From the NCBI GenBank assembly GCA_002633005.1, contig NMRA01000089.1, positions 669,895 to 731,894 of the forward strand: a stretch of 62,000 nt of DNA, written 5' to 3'. The translations under genes and the position numbers were made by a program. Source of the DNA: Phoronis australis. Its lineage: Eukaryota; Phoronida; Phoronidae. Below are positions 1 to 12,300 of the stretch, piece after piece. The notes under the pieces are model-generated. The model saw only the letters and a program-made list of their open reading frames with translations, made no database searches and had not been told where the DNA came from. Numbering within the stretch: position 1 is the stretch's first letter; every line of letters begins with the position of its first letter.

Positions 1-272
1 TTCTAGTTCAAGTTTGCCCTTGAAGACCCTTATATTCGTGCTACAAACTCGAGTAAAAACTCGAAATTTCGAGTTCAAACTCGAACTTATTGCTTTAATA
101 TTGGGTTTACAAACTGTGAACTAAGGGCAATAAATTATCTACGTAAGTTATTGTGTACTCGAGCATAGAATAATAGACAATTATCTTGATTTCGCCCAAA
201 AGTAGAGTAGAAAATGCCAAACCTAATTTCGAGTTCCATTTCGAGTAAAAAGATTGGCGACCGGGCCCTGGT
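1..272. repeat. Foldback element, copy 1 (cut by window edge)
   Basis: This is one arm and the centre of a palindromic repeat rich in the word ACTCGA. It ends at about 272 in the sequence GACCGGGCCCTGGT. The same element occurs at 11423-11825 and, nearly complete, at 58609-59003, where both ends carry that terminal sequence in inverted orientation. Here the element continues beyond the window start. No coding capacity is seen. It is best read as a non-autonomous foldback or MITE-type element of unknown superfamily. Confidence 0.7.
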
Positions 273-291
273 GATGTTTTGATACCTTGTT

Positions 292-937
292 CATAGGCGG
301 ATTTAGGGGGGCCCAGGGGGCCAGCCCCCCCGCCCTTTGGCTGCCGCAAAAAATAAAACAGCTAGAGCGTAGGGAAATGTTGAGTTTATTAATTAACCCA
401 GGTAATTAAAATTATACGGACGAAGCAAGATTTAAATGTGTGCAGTTTTAGTGTTTGGAGGGGGGGGGCTCAGATCCAATTTCAAATGTCAAATTCGTAT
501 GGCTAAGTTTTGGCTCTAACGCGATATCCCAGGCGACCAGCAGTGGCGCTGCGCACTACGATTCCGTTTCCGTCGTCTGCTCCACAGTGCAATGAAGAAA
601 ATTTACTTCATTTTTTAAAGAAAAGGGAACCTGAGTGACGATGAAAAAACAGAAGCTGCTGGTAAGATGTGAATTTTAATCGAAGCCTTAGTGAATCACT
701 CAGAAACTCATAATTCTCTCCTTGTCAAACCTTAACTTAAGACGATTTCCAAAGCAATCCCGTCATTATTACCAACACGAAAAACGGATTTGGTCTTTTG
801 GGCATTTGAAGACTGTTTTAAATACAACAAATTTGTTATTCGGTGCTATGCGCATCTACAATCGTGGTTTGCGCAAATGCTTACAGAAAAAAATGTTGGG
901 CCCCCCTTGTGATATCCTAGATCCGCCACTGTGTTGC
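292..937. mobile_element. Possible non-autonomous hAT-like DNA element
   Basis: The left end contains AGGCGGATTTAGG followed by a G/C-rich run. The right end, read on the minus strand, begins CAGTGGCGGATCTAGG and also runs into a G-rich block, so the two ends form imperfect inverted repeats about 640 bp apart. Starts of the type CAGTGGCGGA are common among hAT-type elements in invertebrates. I could not find a convincing 8-bp target-site duplication, and the interior shows no transposase, so the class assignment is tentative. Confidence 0.35.
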
Positions 938-3215
938 AGTGCAACGACTAATTTAGTGACGTAATTGTTACACAAGCTGCTTTTGCCGTTGGGCGGTTGA
1001 GTAACCTCAAAACTAATTCAACAACAACAACCTCATGAAGATAGGCACATTTTATTTAATCTTAAGATAATAATTTTGTTTCTTAACGTGCCAGAACTCA
1101 TAATCGATAACTACAGCGAGCGGATTTGCCCAGGAAGTTAATTTATATGTTATCGATTGGACCCACCAAACATCTTGTCGTAATTCGCTCTAGCATCTTT
1201 CAACTAATTCCATTAAACTCCGCTTAGCATGTCAACATCATTTATATGTGGTTGTACTTAATTTCCACAAGTGTATATAAGTTACAAGGTCAAGAACCTT
1301 GATTTTAGAGCCGACCGTACAAGTGAATTCAACAAACGCATACGCAAGTGAATCCCTGTGAAAAGGGAGGTGTCCACCACCCGGAGTATTGGAATACTCT
1401 ACTGTTAAAGCAAATTTTTGACCAAATGAAACAAAACATTTAGACTATTCGAGGTAATCTCTTTTTACAGCGAACACTGACCTTTTGATCATACCAATCA
1501 ATGTTTTTTGATAAAAATTTCATTAGGTACTTTAATAATGCTGCTTTTATTTTGTTCAGAAAATTCAAATTGGATGGTTTGAAGTATAGTTCTATTCTCT
1601 CGGTTTCCACCTTTCTCTGATAACGCCCACAACTGGATCAATAATAATACACTCACATGTTGTTGATTATGATCCGTGATTTGAGTCAAATAATTTGCAT
1701 ATAGGCGCAATAAGTCGGATATAGTTTCAACTTCATACACAAGTGCATTGATCTAAGTGCGCGCATGCGTATTATGTACAACAGTACGTTCATTCGTTGT
1801 GTTCATTAATGTTTTTGCTCAACTTTTTCAGTGCGCGTTTTGGACAATGAAAGCGAGATTTTTGTAGACTCGTGACACTTTTTTCTGATTTTTTTTAAAA
1901 AGTTCGGATGTTGTACGTAATTTCCAGTTCAGGTTTTATCCCGAAAATGACCTCATTACCTGTAGCAGTGCTTAATATGCAATAATTCCAGACATTATAA
2001 TACTTACGTTCAAACACCACTCTAAGGGTTCTGAGTTTCTCGTTTCAAAAGTTGTCGACCGTTCGAGAGTCGATGTTCAGTGCTATAGGTAAAAGTGCAA
2101 AAGTACCTAGTTACGTCCCCTGAGATTGGCTCTGTCTAACTATTGAACTTAATGTCATGTTACATTCTGATCAAGATCGTACGCTACGATCCGCTGTTTT
2201 GTATGGAATGTCAAAGCAGCAAAGAATCAAAACCTATTTTCCCTTCAAGGCCACGTTTGAATTATAATCTTGCTAATATTTTTGAAATTCATGCCAAACA
2301 CTTACAAAGTCATGCCAAGATTTTCTGAACATCTGTCCAAGGTTTTCCAAAGATATTGTCAAGATTTCGCAGGAAATTGCCAAGATTTTCCAAATAGATT
2401 GTCATTTTTTAATTGTGTATACATTTCTGAAAATTGTGGTAAATTTTAGGAAACTCTTGGTAGTATTTCAAAGTTGGTATGATTTACAAAAGTATTCAGT
2501 TGGCAAACTTTTAATTCTTGACAAATTCATCGTTGTCTTGAAGTTCAGTCTTGGAATTTTCGCGGCCTTGGCATTCCATAGTTTTCTACCTCTTGCCATT
2601 TAGCGCCTTGAGACTCAGGTCATAGGCAGAGTGATAGGTTGCCACCGCATTATTATATTCTCACTAGGGCTATTCTCCGAACATTACGTTTCTCGTAGAT
2701 AATCTCACTGGCAGTTGCGTCATTTAAATAAAGAAACAGCACTTCCCCCAACTTCCGCCTCAACTTATTCTTTCACACACAATTGGTTGTTGTGCAAACG
2801 TGACACTGTTGAAACCGCTGGACATTTTCGGCAGGTACACATTCACTAAGTCGTACTTGGTGTCAAAATAAATGAACGCTCGTCTGATTTCGGGTACAGT
2901 GCCTCCGTTCGCATTTCTCTAACATTCTGACGATGATGTATCCTTTAACATCGAAACGTTGCATGTTGTCATATGTTGACTATTTTAATGTAGTTCTCCC
3001 TAATATGCAATATGGCCCAATCGTTATCATGTCCTTTGCTGAGAGAATCCGGTCTTCTGTCTGAATTTCAGGTGATTTATGAGCTTATCAAGAACTGACA
3101 AAAACTGGCCATTGGTTCACACAAGTTGTCTGGTGGGCCATAATTTATAGTATGAGCGTTAATTTCTGTTCTTTCCAACAAGCCCCAAACCATCTTCTCA
3201 TCGCATTAATACGCT
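938..3215. other. No gene recognised; weak internal repeats
   Basis: Only short chance-length reading frames are present and none resembles a known protein. Around 2285-2400 there is a degenerate short repeat whose core is GCCAAGATTTTCC, repeated about four times with drift. Nothing else stands out. Confidence 0.5.
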
Positions 3216-6200
3216 TTGAGACCAGTTGATGGCAAGTGGGCAAATTCAAAGGTTTCTTTCGAAAACAAAAAACAGGAGAAACAGTTTCTGTTCAACAAAT
3301 GTCTGTCCACTCTGCGACACCCAACGCTACCTGCTCCCACATGGAATGGTGGTCCTCGCCAGTCCCAGCCCGCAAAAGAGCTCTTCAGACAGAGTTTCTT
3401 GCTGGAATATCAAGAACTCGCAAGACTTCGCGATGTGTTACTATGCATTACATGTGAAGCACGTGATCACGCCACGATCCCTAGCCGAGATTCTTCTGTA
3501 CATCAGAGTATACAACTTCTCTCGCAGTAGCCTTCAGTTCGCCACCAAATTTCCTGACGTTACATGCACAGGTCACCAATAAATGTTCAGCCGTATACAA
3601 ATTGCGCATTCATATATTTGCATGCTCTTCATTGCTTAATGCCGGAGTTAGTTTTCATGGGGGGCCCCGGGCGGAACTTTTTGTCAGGGGTCTACGTCTC
3701 AGGTCTTAAAAATTAATGCTAAAGGCATGCATTGTCTACGCGCACTTTACGAAGGGCACTTTGTCATGTTCTTATGGAAGTTCGATAAAATTATGTAATC
3801 ACAGAAAAGCAAATTTAGGGAAATATTCTGATGCAAAAATGACAATTTTAGATAAAAACAAAACTGTCGCAATCGCGACCGTTGAGCGTTTTTTTCAAAT
3901 GGGATGGGCCCCTTTTTATGTCACTCTTCAACAGCAGGCCTTGGGTCTCTTGCCTTAGGACGACCTCTCTTGACCTTCCCACCTGTGCTCATTAACCTCG
4001 TACCATGTTTTTCATATGCCGGGGACTTCCTAGTTTCTTTAACTGGTGAGTGCCCTATGTTTGGTCTTGTGTGTTCTGTGATTGCGTGTCACGGCCCGAC
4101 TGTGTCCGTAGGTCTTGTTGTTTCCTACGCTTGAACACTGAATTCTGCTGGTACTCAGTACAGCTTCTAGCTGCCTTCATTTGTCAGTTCGTCTAATCCT
4201 CTCAGTTGTAGGGATCATTCCGAGAATCTCTAAATTGTTTACTCTGCGTGGTTGCGTTGTCAGTGTTCTCTCGAGTGGTCTTCAGTTATTTCTGTTTTGT
4301 ATTTTTTTCTTGCATCTCTCTATGTGTGAGTCCGTGTGGTGGAGTGCCAAGTGATGCAATGCGAATAACATTAACTTTGAATTTGCTTGAAGTCGAAAAT
4401 GTTTCAACAAATTGAAAGGAGATCTAGAAAAGGTTCTTAATTTACTGTCTTCAGGACATTCGTTTGTAGATTATTTAAACGATATTCGACCGTTGTGGTG
4501 GTGCGTTGTACAAATGTATGAGTTGAGGAACAGAGAATTCTCTGAGAGTTAGTAGGCTTAGTGATATCTGGCAACAGCGTGATGACATTAATGATGCTCA
4601 ATGTTTTGTCGAAAAAAGGTATTCGGATGTCACTTCTGAATTATGTGGCCTAACAATTAGACGATCCCGTTTTTCGCAAAAAGATTTCTGAAATTTTGTC
4701 GAATGGCTGTCTTAATTTTATAATCATATGTGAATATTGAACTATGGCTAGGACTGTTTTGAATATACAAACCGGAATAATATTAATGCGCGACCACGAC
4801 TAATAGACATTAGGACACTCGCAATTTTATTTAGAGAATCCTTGGAGATTCGCAAACTCTCAGATTAGAAAATATACTGATCATTTACGTATATTGCTGA
4901 GAATTAGAGTGACAGATTTCTCTAGAGGACGCGAACTATGCGGTTTTGACAAATCATATTTGCGCCGGAGATGTAGGTAACTATGCTTTAGTAAAGTAAC
5001 CGATAAATGAGGTTATCACAGAATATGCCGTCTTTCCACGTAACATAGACAACATCTTTAACATGAATACTCATAAAATACAGTGTTCTAGAGATGAATC
5101 CTTTTTTCTTGACGTTTCCTATTGAAAATTATTAGGTAAAAACTATGCACTATTGCAAAAAGAAGAAGACAAAGAGAAAATAAAATCTTTGGGGATAAAA
5201 ATTAAAATTTAGTGACACAAAATGACTTTGATAAATCATCAATCATGGATGGATGATTGGACAATGCAAACAACCATCAAGAAGACTGCAGACGTTGAAT
5301 ACGATCACCGGTCACCTGGATCGAATACGGTAAAAAATAAGACATTAAAGAAAGAAATTAAGCAAACAAAAGACGTAACTAATGTCACCTCTAAAATGCT
5401 TTAATTGGACGATTTGAAGTTATTAATTAAATTGGAAGTCCATGGGTCTCATTTAACATTCATGTGGGATACGACATCGAGGCTAAGCCCTTTAAAGGTA
5501 TGATCTGTTGTTTGTACTTGATTTTAATTTTTGGTTTCGTTGAAAGCTTCATCAAAAAGGGCTTCAGTGGCTTCGGTAACAAATAGTCAAATATTATGCA
5601 GAAAAGCTCATACGTGGCATAATAAATGAGTATCTTATCCGGAGTTACATGTAACTGATCTAGTGCTTTTTAAAACAATTTCCTCAGACCGGGATCAGGC
5701 CAATAGAATCCACTTAACCATTGGATGCCGAGGCATGCTAAAGTTCCGTGGTAGTTTGGGCTTAGTAATAAACGTTAGGTCTCTGAAAAATGGCGATCTA
5801 AGACTGAGGTCGGCTTTGAGGAGCACAAATGACACGCACGGGTTTTATAAGAAGCTTTATGATGAAGCAAAAATGTTAGTTGCGTTACGTATTACCATAG
5901 AACTTGCTTTTGAATGAATGAAAAGAAGTTAACACGACAATGATTGACACTCTAGTGAACACTCAAAAACGAAAACACTAAAGCTGATCACTCATTGGTC
6001 GAAAGAGTTGGGGTAAGCCTACTTGTACCTATCCAGGCCTAGGCCCAGGCATTGTGTCGTGCGGCCACTCGTTCTTTTATGATAGAAAGTACTGAATGAT
6101 GAAATCACTGTAGACTCTGGCGTTGCCGTTGCTGAGCGTAAAGCAATAATATTTGTCAGGTCTCGAGACCAGAACCTAGCCTGACAGTGATCTCGCTTTC

Positions 6201-6337
6201 TACCTAGCTTAGTTAGCGTTCTCAGTTCAACTTCGATAGTGACTATGTATAATTTTTGACATCGGCCTATTTTCTTGAAAAGATGTTTACTTGGATGATT
6301 TTGATCTCAAACTTCTTCTTTCTTCTCATTCAATTTC
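3216..6337. other. No gene recognised; AT-rich decayed sequence
   Basis: At 3216-3582 all three forward frames are open over about 300 bases, which suggests a compositional effect rather than a gene; none of the three translations is recognisable. The stretch 5663-5917 has an 84-codon frame without similarity that I can name. Parts of 4380-6330 may be the upstream portion of the decayed LINE that becomes recognisable at 6338, but I could not confirm this by motif. Confidence 0.4.
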
Positions 6338-6750
6338 CCTAAATTGACTAACTACAACAAGTAAACTCTTGAAAGTCTTATCACACTAAATGAGGATGAA
6401 TTTAAGCTAAAAGTGTGAAAATAATACAACGCCAGGTGAGGACGGATTCTCTGTTGAGCTGTTCAATTATTTCCAATGGAGGATCTGTCAAGTTAAATCA
6501 TTAACAACAGTTTTACACGCGGTGCTTTATCCCAAAGTAAACAACAAGGAGTAATTACTATAATTCTCAAAGTGAAAAGGCGAAGAAAATATTTACCCAA
6601 TTAGAGGCCTATGTTTTTGCTCAGTACAAGCCTCAATGAACTCTCGGACACAATGTATTATTGATATTTTAATTTACAAAAATGAAACCGGTTATGTAAA
6701 AGGATGATTCATTGGTGAAAACACAGGAATAATTTATGATATGAAGCTTT
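6338..6750 (+). pseudogene. Decayed LINE (L1/Tx1-like) reverse transcriptase
   Basis: Conceptual translation across several stops gives three consecutive landmarks of LINE reverse transcriptases in the right order. These are the PKLTxxNKxTLE segment just before the palm, the TPGEDGFSVELFNYF segment (family form PGxDGFxxEFYKxFW), and, 200 bases on, TGYVKG-stop-FIGENTG (family form TGFIKGRxIGENxR). The frame changes and at least four stop codons show that it is dead. The catalytic YADD block was not found downstream. The closest match by these motifs is the L1/Tx1 group; a related non-LTR clade is possible. Confidence 0.6.
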
Positions 6751-7688
6751 AATTTCAATTTGTTTGTAGAATAATGGGGCTCGGACTGACATTGTGTTAT
6801 ACAACACGGTTTAGAGATACTCTTTCAGCATCATTTTAGTTACAAACTTCATAAAAAAATTTAATGCAAAATAGTTGAGTTGAAACATAAGCCCAACTAA
6901 TACTAATTGAATGCAACTCCAAATACATTCAAATTAAAGAGGCATGGAACGTGAAAGCTTGTCAAAATATCTTTTAAACAATTCTTGGCGAAAATATCTT
7001 CTTGAAACGTCTACTACAGAGTTATTCACTTTCCCTATGAAGAAATTTCCAGAAAAAATAACAAAATTCACGATTTTGGAATACGCGCCAAGGAAAAACT
7101 CTATAGTCACCACATAGTTTTTAATCTGCTTGAAGTCGTCATTGCTTAGTTTACTTCAAAGGTCACATTTTACATAATAAGGGAAATGTGCTACGCCATA
7201 CCGAATAAGGAGACGTGCTTCGTCTGTGGGAGAAAAATCGACGACGTGGCGAGCAGTTGAAAAGTTGTTCTTTTTGAAAATTGAAACTAAAAATTGCTTT
7301 GATATCAAGAGAAACTTTACGAACACAACCTAAAAATACCTGGTGAACAGATTGAATTCAGTGGGGGAGAACCACTTTGAATATGCAATTAAGTCTGTTT
7401 TTCGCGTTCTAAGCCTCTTTGAACTTTTTATAGTTTAATCAATATTTGGTGGTGTACAACCACCTAAAATGGCTGCCGTAATGAGTGACAGAGGACTATT
7501 ATATTACTCACTGAACTGCCGCCATATGTAATGAAGTCTTCGCGCGAACTCGTCTACATTAAAAAATTTAAAAAGAAAATAATAGTAAAATAAGACAAAC
7601 ACAAAAAGGCCTGAAAGATGCGAAACGACTATATTTCATATATATGTGTTAACTGACGAAATTCTCCCAATGCTCTGAATTGGTGAAT
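6751..7688. other. No gene recognised; possible LINE tail
   Basis: This follows directly from the decayed reverse transcriptase and may hold its remaining 3' sequence, but no motif could be read. The region is AT-rich with no frame of note. Confidence 0.35.
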
Positions 7689-7763
7689 CATGGGCGGCGC
7701 AACATAGGGGGCTAGGGGGGGGGGGCTATAGCCCCCACTTTATTCAGTGCTGGGCCGCCCATG
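7689..7763. repeat. GC-rich GGCGGC...GCCGCCC dispersed repeat
   Basis: A G-tract and C-tract hairpin is bounded by GGGCGGCGC on the left and GGCCGCCCATG on the right, and it contains the word CTATAGCCCCC. Several related units are clustered at 50286-50520. It contrasts sharply with the AT-rich surroundings. The inverted ends suggest a small mobile element, class unknown. Confidence 0.5.
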
Positions 7764-9326
7764 TGAATGCAGTGGAAAGTGTACCGTGTATCTAAGTATA
7801 TTGGAGTTGGCATCAAATGTCGGAAAGGGTTCCCCTTTCTCCTTACGGTCTTCATTGGATGCGTGGAAATCGTGGAAAGGGTGTTTAGAAATGATAGGAA
7901 TATAAAGGAATACAAATAGGTGACAACGAATAAATAATTTGTAATACACACATGATTTTGTGATATCTATTGACAGGTCGAAAAATTCGCTCAAACGGTC
8001 TTTAAATCTTTTGGACCAACTTCGGAGCTGAAACTTAACATGGAGTAAGCCGATTACTTATGGATCGGTGTTGAAAAAATGAGTGGCATGCCCAGTCAAT
8101 AATCTCTCGTGACAGTTATCTCAATTTACCTTGTTGGGAATAAATTTCAGCGTTAATCCATGTGAGATTCCTAAATTAAAGTAAATAACCGAAAAATCAA
8201 TAAATTCAAAACGTCTCAGCGACGTGGTCAAGAAAACATTAACCCACCTGGACAAAATTAGTGTCATAAAATCCTGCTCGTACCAGAATCAGTCCAATTT
8301 CATAGCGTGCCATCACTATCAGCAGAAGAACTGGAATTTCTGGAGCGTACATGTATACTTTATTTGGCTGAGTGCGACTGATAAAACGAAAAGAACTGAA
8401 ATTATTCGCGTTTTTTTACACAGCGGTTGCAAAATGTTTCACATCGAATTGTTTTTTAAACCTTTCAAATCATCCTGATTTAAAAGACCAATATTAAGTG
8501 GTTATGGCGAATTTCGGAAATGTCTATTGTGGCAGCGCAATTCTTTGAGAAGTTTTCACTATTTACTTTTTGGCGATGCGTTTTAGAACCTAAGTACAGA
8601 AGACAATAGAATGTGTTTTGATTTGCGGTTTTCAAACATGTGACACAAATTAAGCGTTTCCACACTGTTGATTTCCATATATTGTTGTTAATATTCAAAT
8701 ATTTCTGTTTTCAGTAAATTGAAATATGACAAACGTTTGGCAAATCTCTGGCGGTATATATCATATTTACCTAAGGTTGTTGATGAAAATTTTTGGTCTT
8801 GTGAAATTGCCCATCGATTGTGTCCTCAGTACCATAAGTTAAAAACAAATTAACTTTTTGATTTATCCAATGAAAGAAGAAAGAACTTGAAAAATTGCAC
8901 GCATTTACATAACCAGTAAACGAGAACATCTTTTCTGGTTCTTCCCTGCAAAACTGCACATGCGCGAAACGAATAGCACAGCTATGGGCTGTCTTCCACT
9001 ATCCGTCAGCGAAAGAAGCTATTAAAAATGCCTCTGATTTTGTTTCAAATTTTGTTTATTTGTACAATTGGTTAACCAAAGACCTATAAACAAATTTTCC
9101 TGGTTTGGCAAAAGTAAGTATCGGAGGGATTTTTGACAAAGTAACCATTTTTTTTCTTTCTTTAAGACATTCACTGAATTAGATTAGGGTTGCAGTACTT
9201 TATACTCCTACACTGCTCGCTATCCCGTAAGCCTACCAAATTTTGAGTCTGTGATCGGCTAAAATCAAGTTCGATTCAGCCGCCAGGTAGCAGTTTGACA
9301 GCTTTGGTATTACTGAGCCACAAATC
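7764..9326. other. FNTB upstream region, no gene seen
   Basis: No protein-like frame is recognised. The 100-200 bases before the FNTB start codon must hold its promoter and 5' leader, but I see no clear TATA box. An in-frame TAG at 9288-9290 lies 12 codons before the chosen FNTB start, so the coding region cannot extend further upstream in this exon. Confidence 0.4.
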
Positions 9327-12300
9327 ATGGAAAACGAAGAACTAGAGTCGGTCAAGCTGAGGTTTTTGGAGGAATCATTCGAAAGCGAACGAATGAAATC
9401 AGATTCTAATGTTACAGATACGAGTATAGAACAAGTATGTGTGTTTCTGCAACTGCTTTGGCTCAGCTCCCACTGATAGCAATCTCAATCCATGTGCAGC
9501 GCTCGACACAGGTGCCTGTTACTCGACACTGTCACAGGCGAAAATACCCGCTCGAAAATACTTGCAATGAAAAGTTACCTAGTTCAAGTTTCGAAGTCGG
9601 TACCTCTTGCTTCAATGCCAGGCGTCCTAAATAGTCGGCCAAAGAGAAATTTCCTGTCGGCGAATGATATAAGAGGCCTTTATATTAGTACACCATCGCA
9701 GATTCACCACAATACGATTATGAGTGACAGCATACTGTACTACTGGTATTTCCTGATTTGCCCTCGTAAAAATAATGACCAATTTCAAAGACCATGGGTG
9801 ATTAGGACTGAATGACTCTTTAGATCAGCGTGTAAGAGACCACGCCTCAATTTTCAGGCTCACGTGACCTTTACTGCCATCTATTCGTATGTTTAAATGG
9901 GAATTATTAAGAGGACACGTGAGTTCTCGAAACAGATTTGTGTAGAATGCTGGACATGAAGGCCGGGTTTAGAGAGCCAGAGGGTGTGCTTGTTGTCTGA
10001 ATGTCCACTCCACGCCCGTTCAAAAAATACGAATGGATTAATTTCCTACCCCTCGTATTTACGCGCGTGTACTCACGAGTCTTGCATGTAGGTTGCTTCT
10101 GATGATTCCAAGATGAAATCTGTAGCTTCAGGCTTACCTTGGTAAAATGACCCTCTTGCATAGAACTCTAACCTGCTGAATTATGGAAAGTAAGAAACAT
10201 TTGCTGCTGTGACAGTATTTAAAGCAAAGATGGATATTTCATGAACAGAAAATTTTGTATAATTTTAATCGGTAATACTAGNCAATGCCAGGCGTCCTAA
10301 ATAGTCGGCCAAAGAGAAATTTCCTGTCGGCGAATGATTATGAGAGGCCTTTATATTAGTACACCATCGCAGATTCACCACATTACGATTACGAGTGACA
10401 GCATACTGTACTGGTATTTCCTGATTTGCCCTCGTAAAAATAATGACCAATTTCAAAGACCATGGGTGATTAGGACTGAATGACTCTTTAGATCAGCGTG
10501 TAAGCGACCAAGCCTCATTTTTCAGGCTCACGTGACCTTTACTGCCATCAATTCGTATGTTTAAATGGGAATTATTAAGAGGACACGTGAGTTCTCGAAA
10601 CAGATTTGTATAGAATGCTGGACATGAAGGCCGGGTTTAGAGAGCCAGAGGGTGTGCTTGTTGTCTGAATGTCCACTCCACGCCCGTTCAAAAAATACGA
10701 ATGGATTAATTTCCTACCCCTCGTATTTACGCGCGTGTACTCACGAGTCTTGCATGTAGGTTGCTTCTGATGATTCCAAGATGAAATCTGTAGCTTCAGG
10801 CTTACCTTGGTAAAATGACCCTCTTGCATAGAACTCTAACCTGCTGAATTATGGAAAGTAAGAAACATTTGCTGCTGTGACAGTATTTAAAGCAAAGATG
10901 GATATTTCATGAACAGAAAATTTTGTATAATTTTAATCGGTAATACTAGTAGTCACTTACAGGGGTCTCGCATTTTGAGAACTAGTTCTATACAGTTCAG
11001 GACCCTTCTAAGTGTCTTTTGTCATGAAATCCGCACATTTTATGATTTAATTTACCAGTATGTGTTTAGTGACTTTTAGTTTGTCATTTGTGACTCTCGC
11101 TTGTGTGTTTCATGACTTTCGCTGCACAGTTGTTTATCATTACGTTAATATTGACATGGGTTCACTTTTAGTGTGCAGTAGAAGATAGTATACACCAAAA
11201 GTATGAAAAGTTTAAAGAAGACATGCTTTCAGATGGTCTGGAAATGAGGTAAGACCGAAACTGGCTATAAAACCACCTACAGTTGCAAAAAAAACTACTG
11301 AACAGTTACTAAACTGGTTGCAAATCATTCCTTAGCCAAAATGGATGTGAATTCAGGGCTTTAAAAGAACTGACAGTTTGTTGTTGTTTGAGATCAGGGT
11401 CTACAAGTTGGCATGTCCAGTGCCTGGGTTCTAATCTTTTTACTCGAACTGGAACTCGAAATTATGTTTGGCATTTTCTACTCTACTGATGTTAGAACTC
11501 AAGATAAGTGTCTGTTATTCTATGCTCGAGTACATAATGACTTACGTGGATAATTTATTAGTCCTAGTTTGCAGTTGATAAACCCAACATTAAGGCTAAA
11601 AGTTCGAATTTGAACTCGAGATTTCAAGTTTTTACTCGAGTTTGTAGCACAGACATAAGGGTCATCAAGTACAGACTTGGACAAGAAACTCATATTTGTT
11701 AACTATGATGTATTCAAGCACAGTCTAATAACCACTATCTTGAGTTCACACAAAAGTATCAGAAAAATTGCCAAAAATAATTTCGAGTTCGTTTCGAGTA
11801 CAAAGATTAGATTCCGAGCCCTGGTGTGTCAATTTATGTCCAGGGCATGGTTTCAAGAAAAAAGTATTGTCAGTTCTTTACAAACCAGTGTGTTGTCACT
11901 CGGTCAACGCTCAAAAGAGAGTTTCACCAATGATGCTTTAAAGATTTAAAGAACTCATATATTTGAACTATATAGGCTGTGGGAAATAAGTGGAGATTTA
12001 CCATATTTAACCTCCAGCAAGAATAGGTCACATGTCAAGATATTGAACAATGAACATATCTCCTTATTTGCAAAGTGCAATTTTGCTGAATTACTTTGAG
12101 AATTTTAATTATTTGTAACAGCATGCTCATATTGCTTCATGACCTCTTAAAAACAAAGTAATTGGCTCAAAAATCTGATTGCTGTAAAGTAAAATATGTT
12201 CTAAGATTCAAGAAGTGTTTTCTTGAAACTTAAAAATAGGTCATTCTCAGCTTTTCGCTTATTTTGTTGTTTAAATAACAACATGCACCGTTTTTGTTAT

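Noticed and set aside
3216-3582. Three overlapping forward frames of 73-118 codons
   Set aside because: All three frames are open at once, none resembles a protein and no splice or start context supports one of them.
9241-9300. tRNA-like B-box (AGTTCGATTCAGC) before FNTB
   Set aside because: No matching A-box or cloverleaf could be built around it.
9907-10829. Two near-identical 84-codon minus-strand frames
   Set aside because: They are the same intronic sequence seen twice because of the unmerged duplicate at N 10282; no domain is recognisable.
11677-11949. 90-codon forward frame as a gene
   Set aside because: Most of it overlaps the foldback element at 11423-11825.
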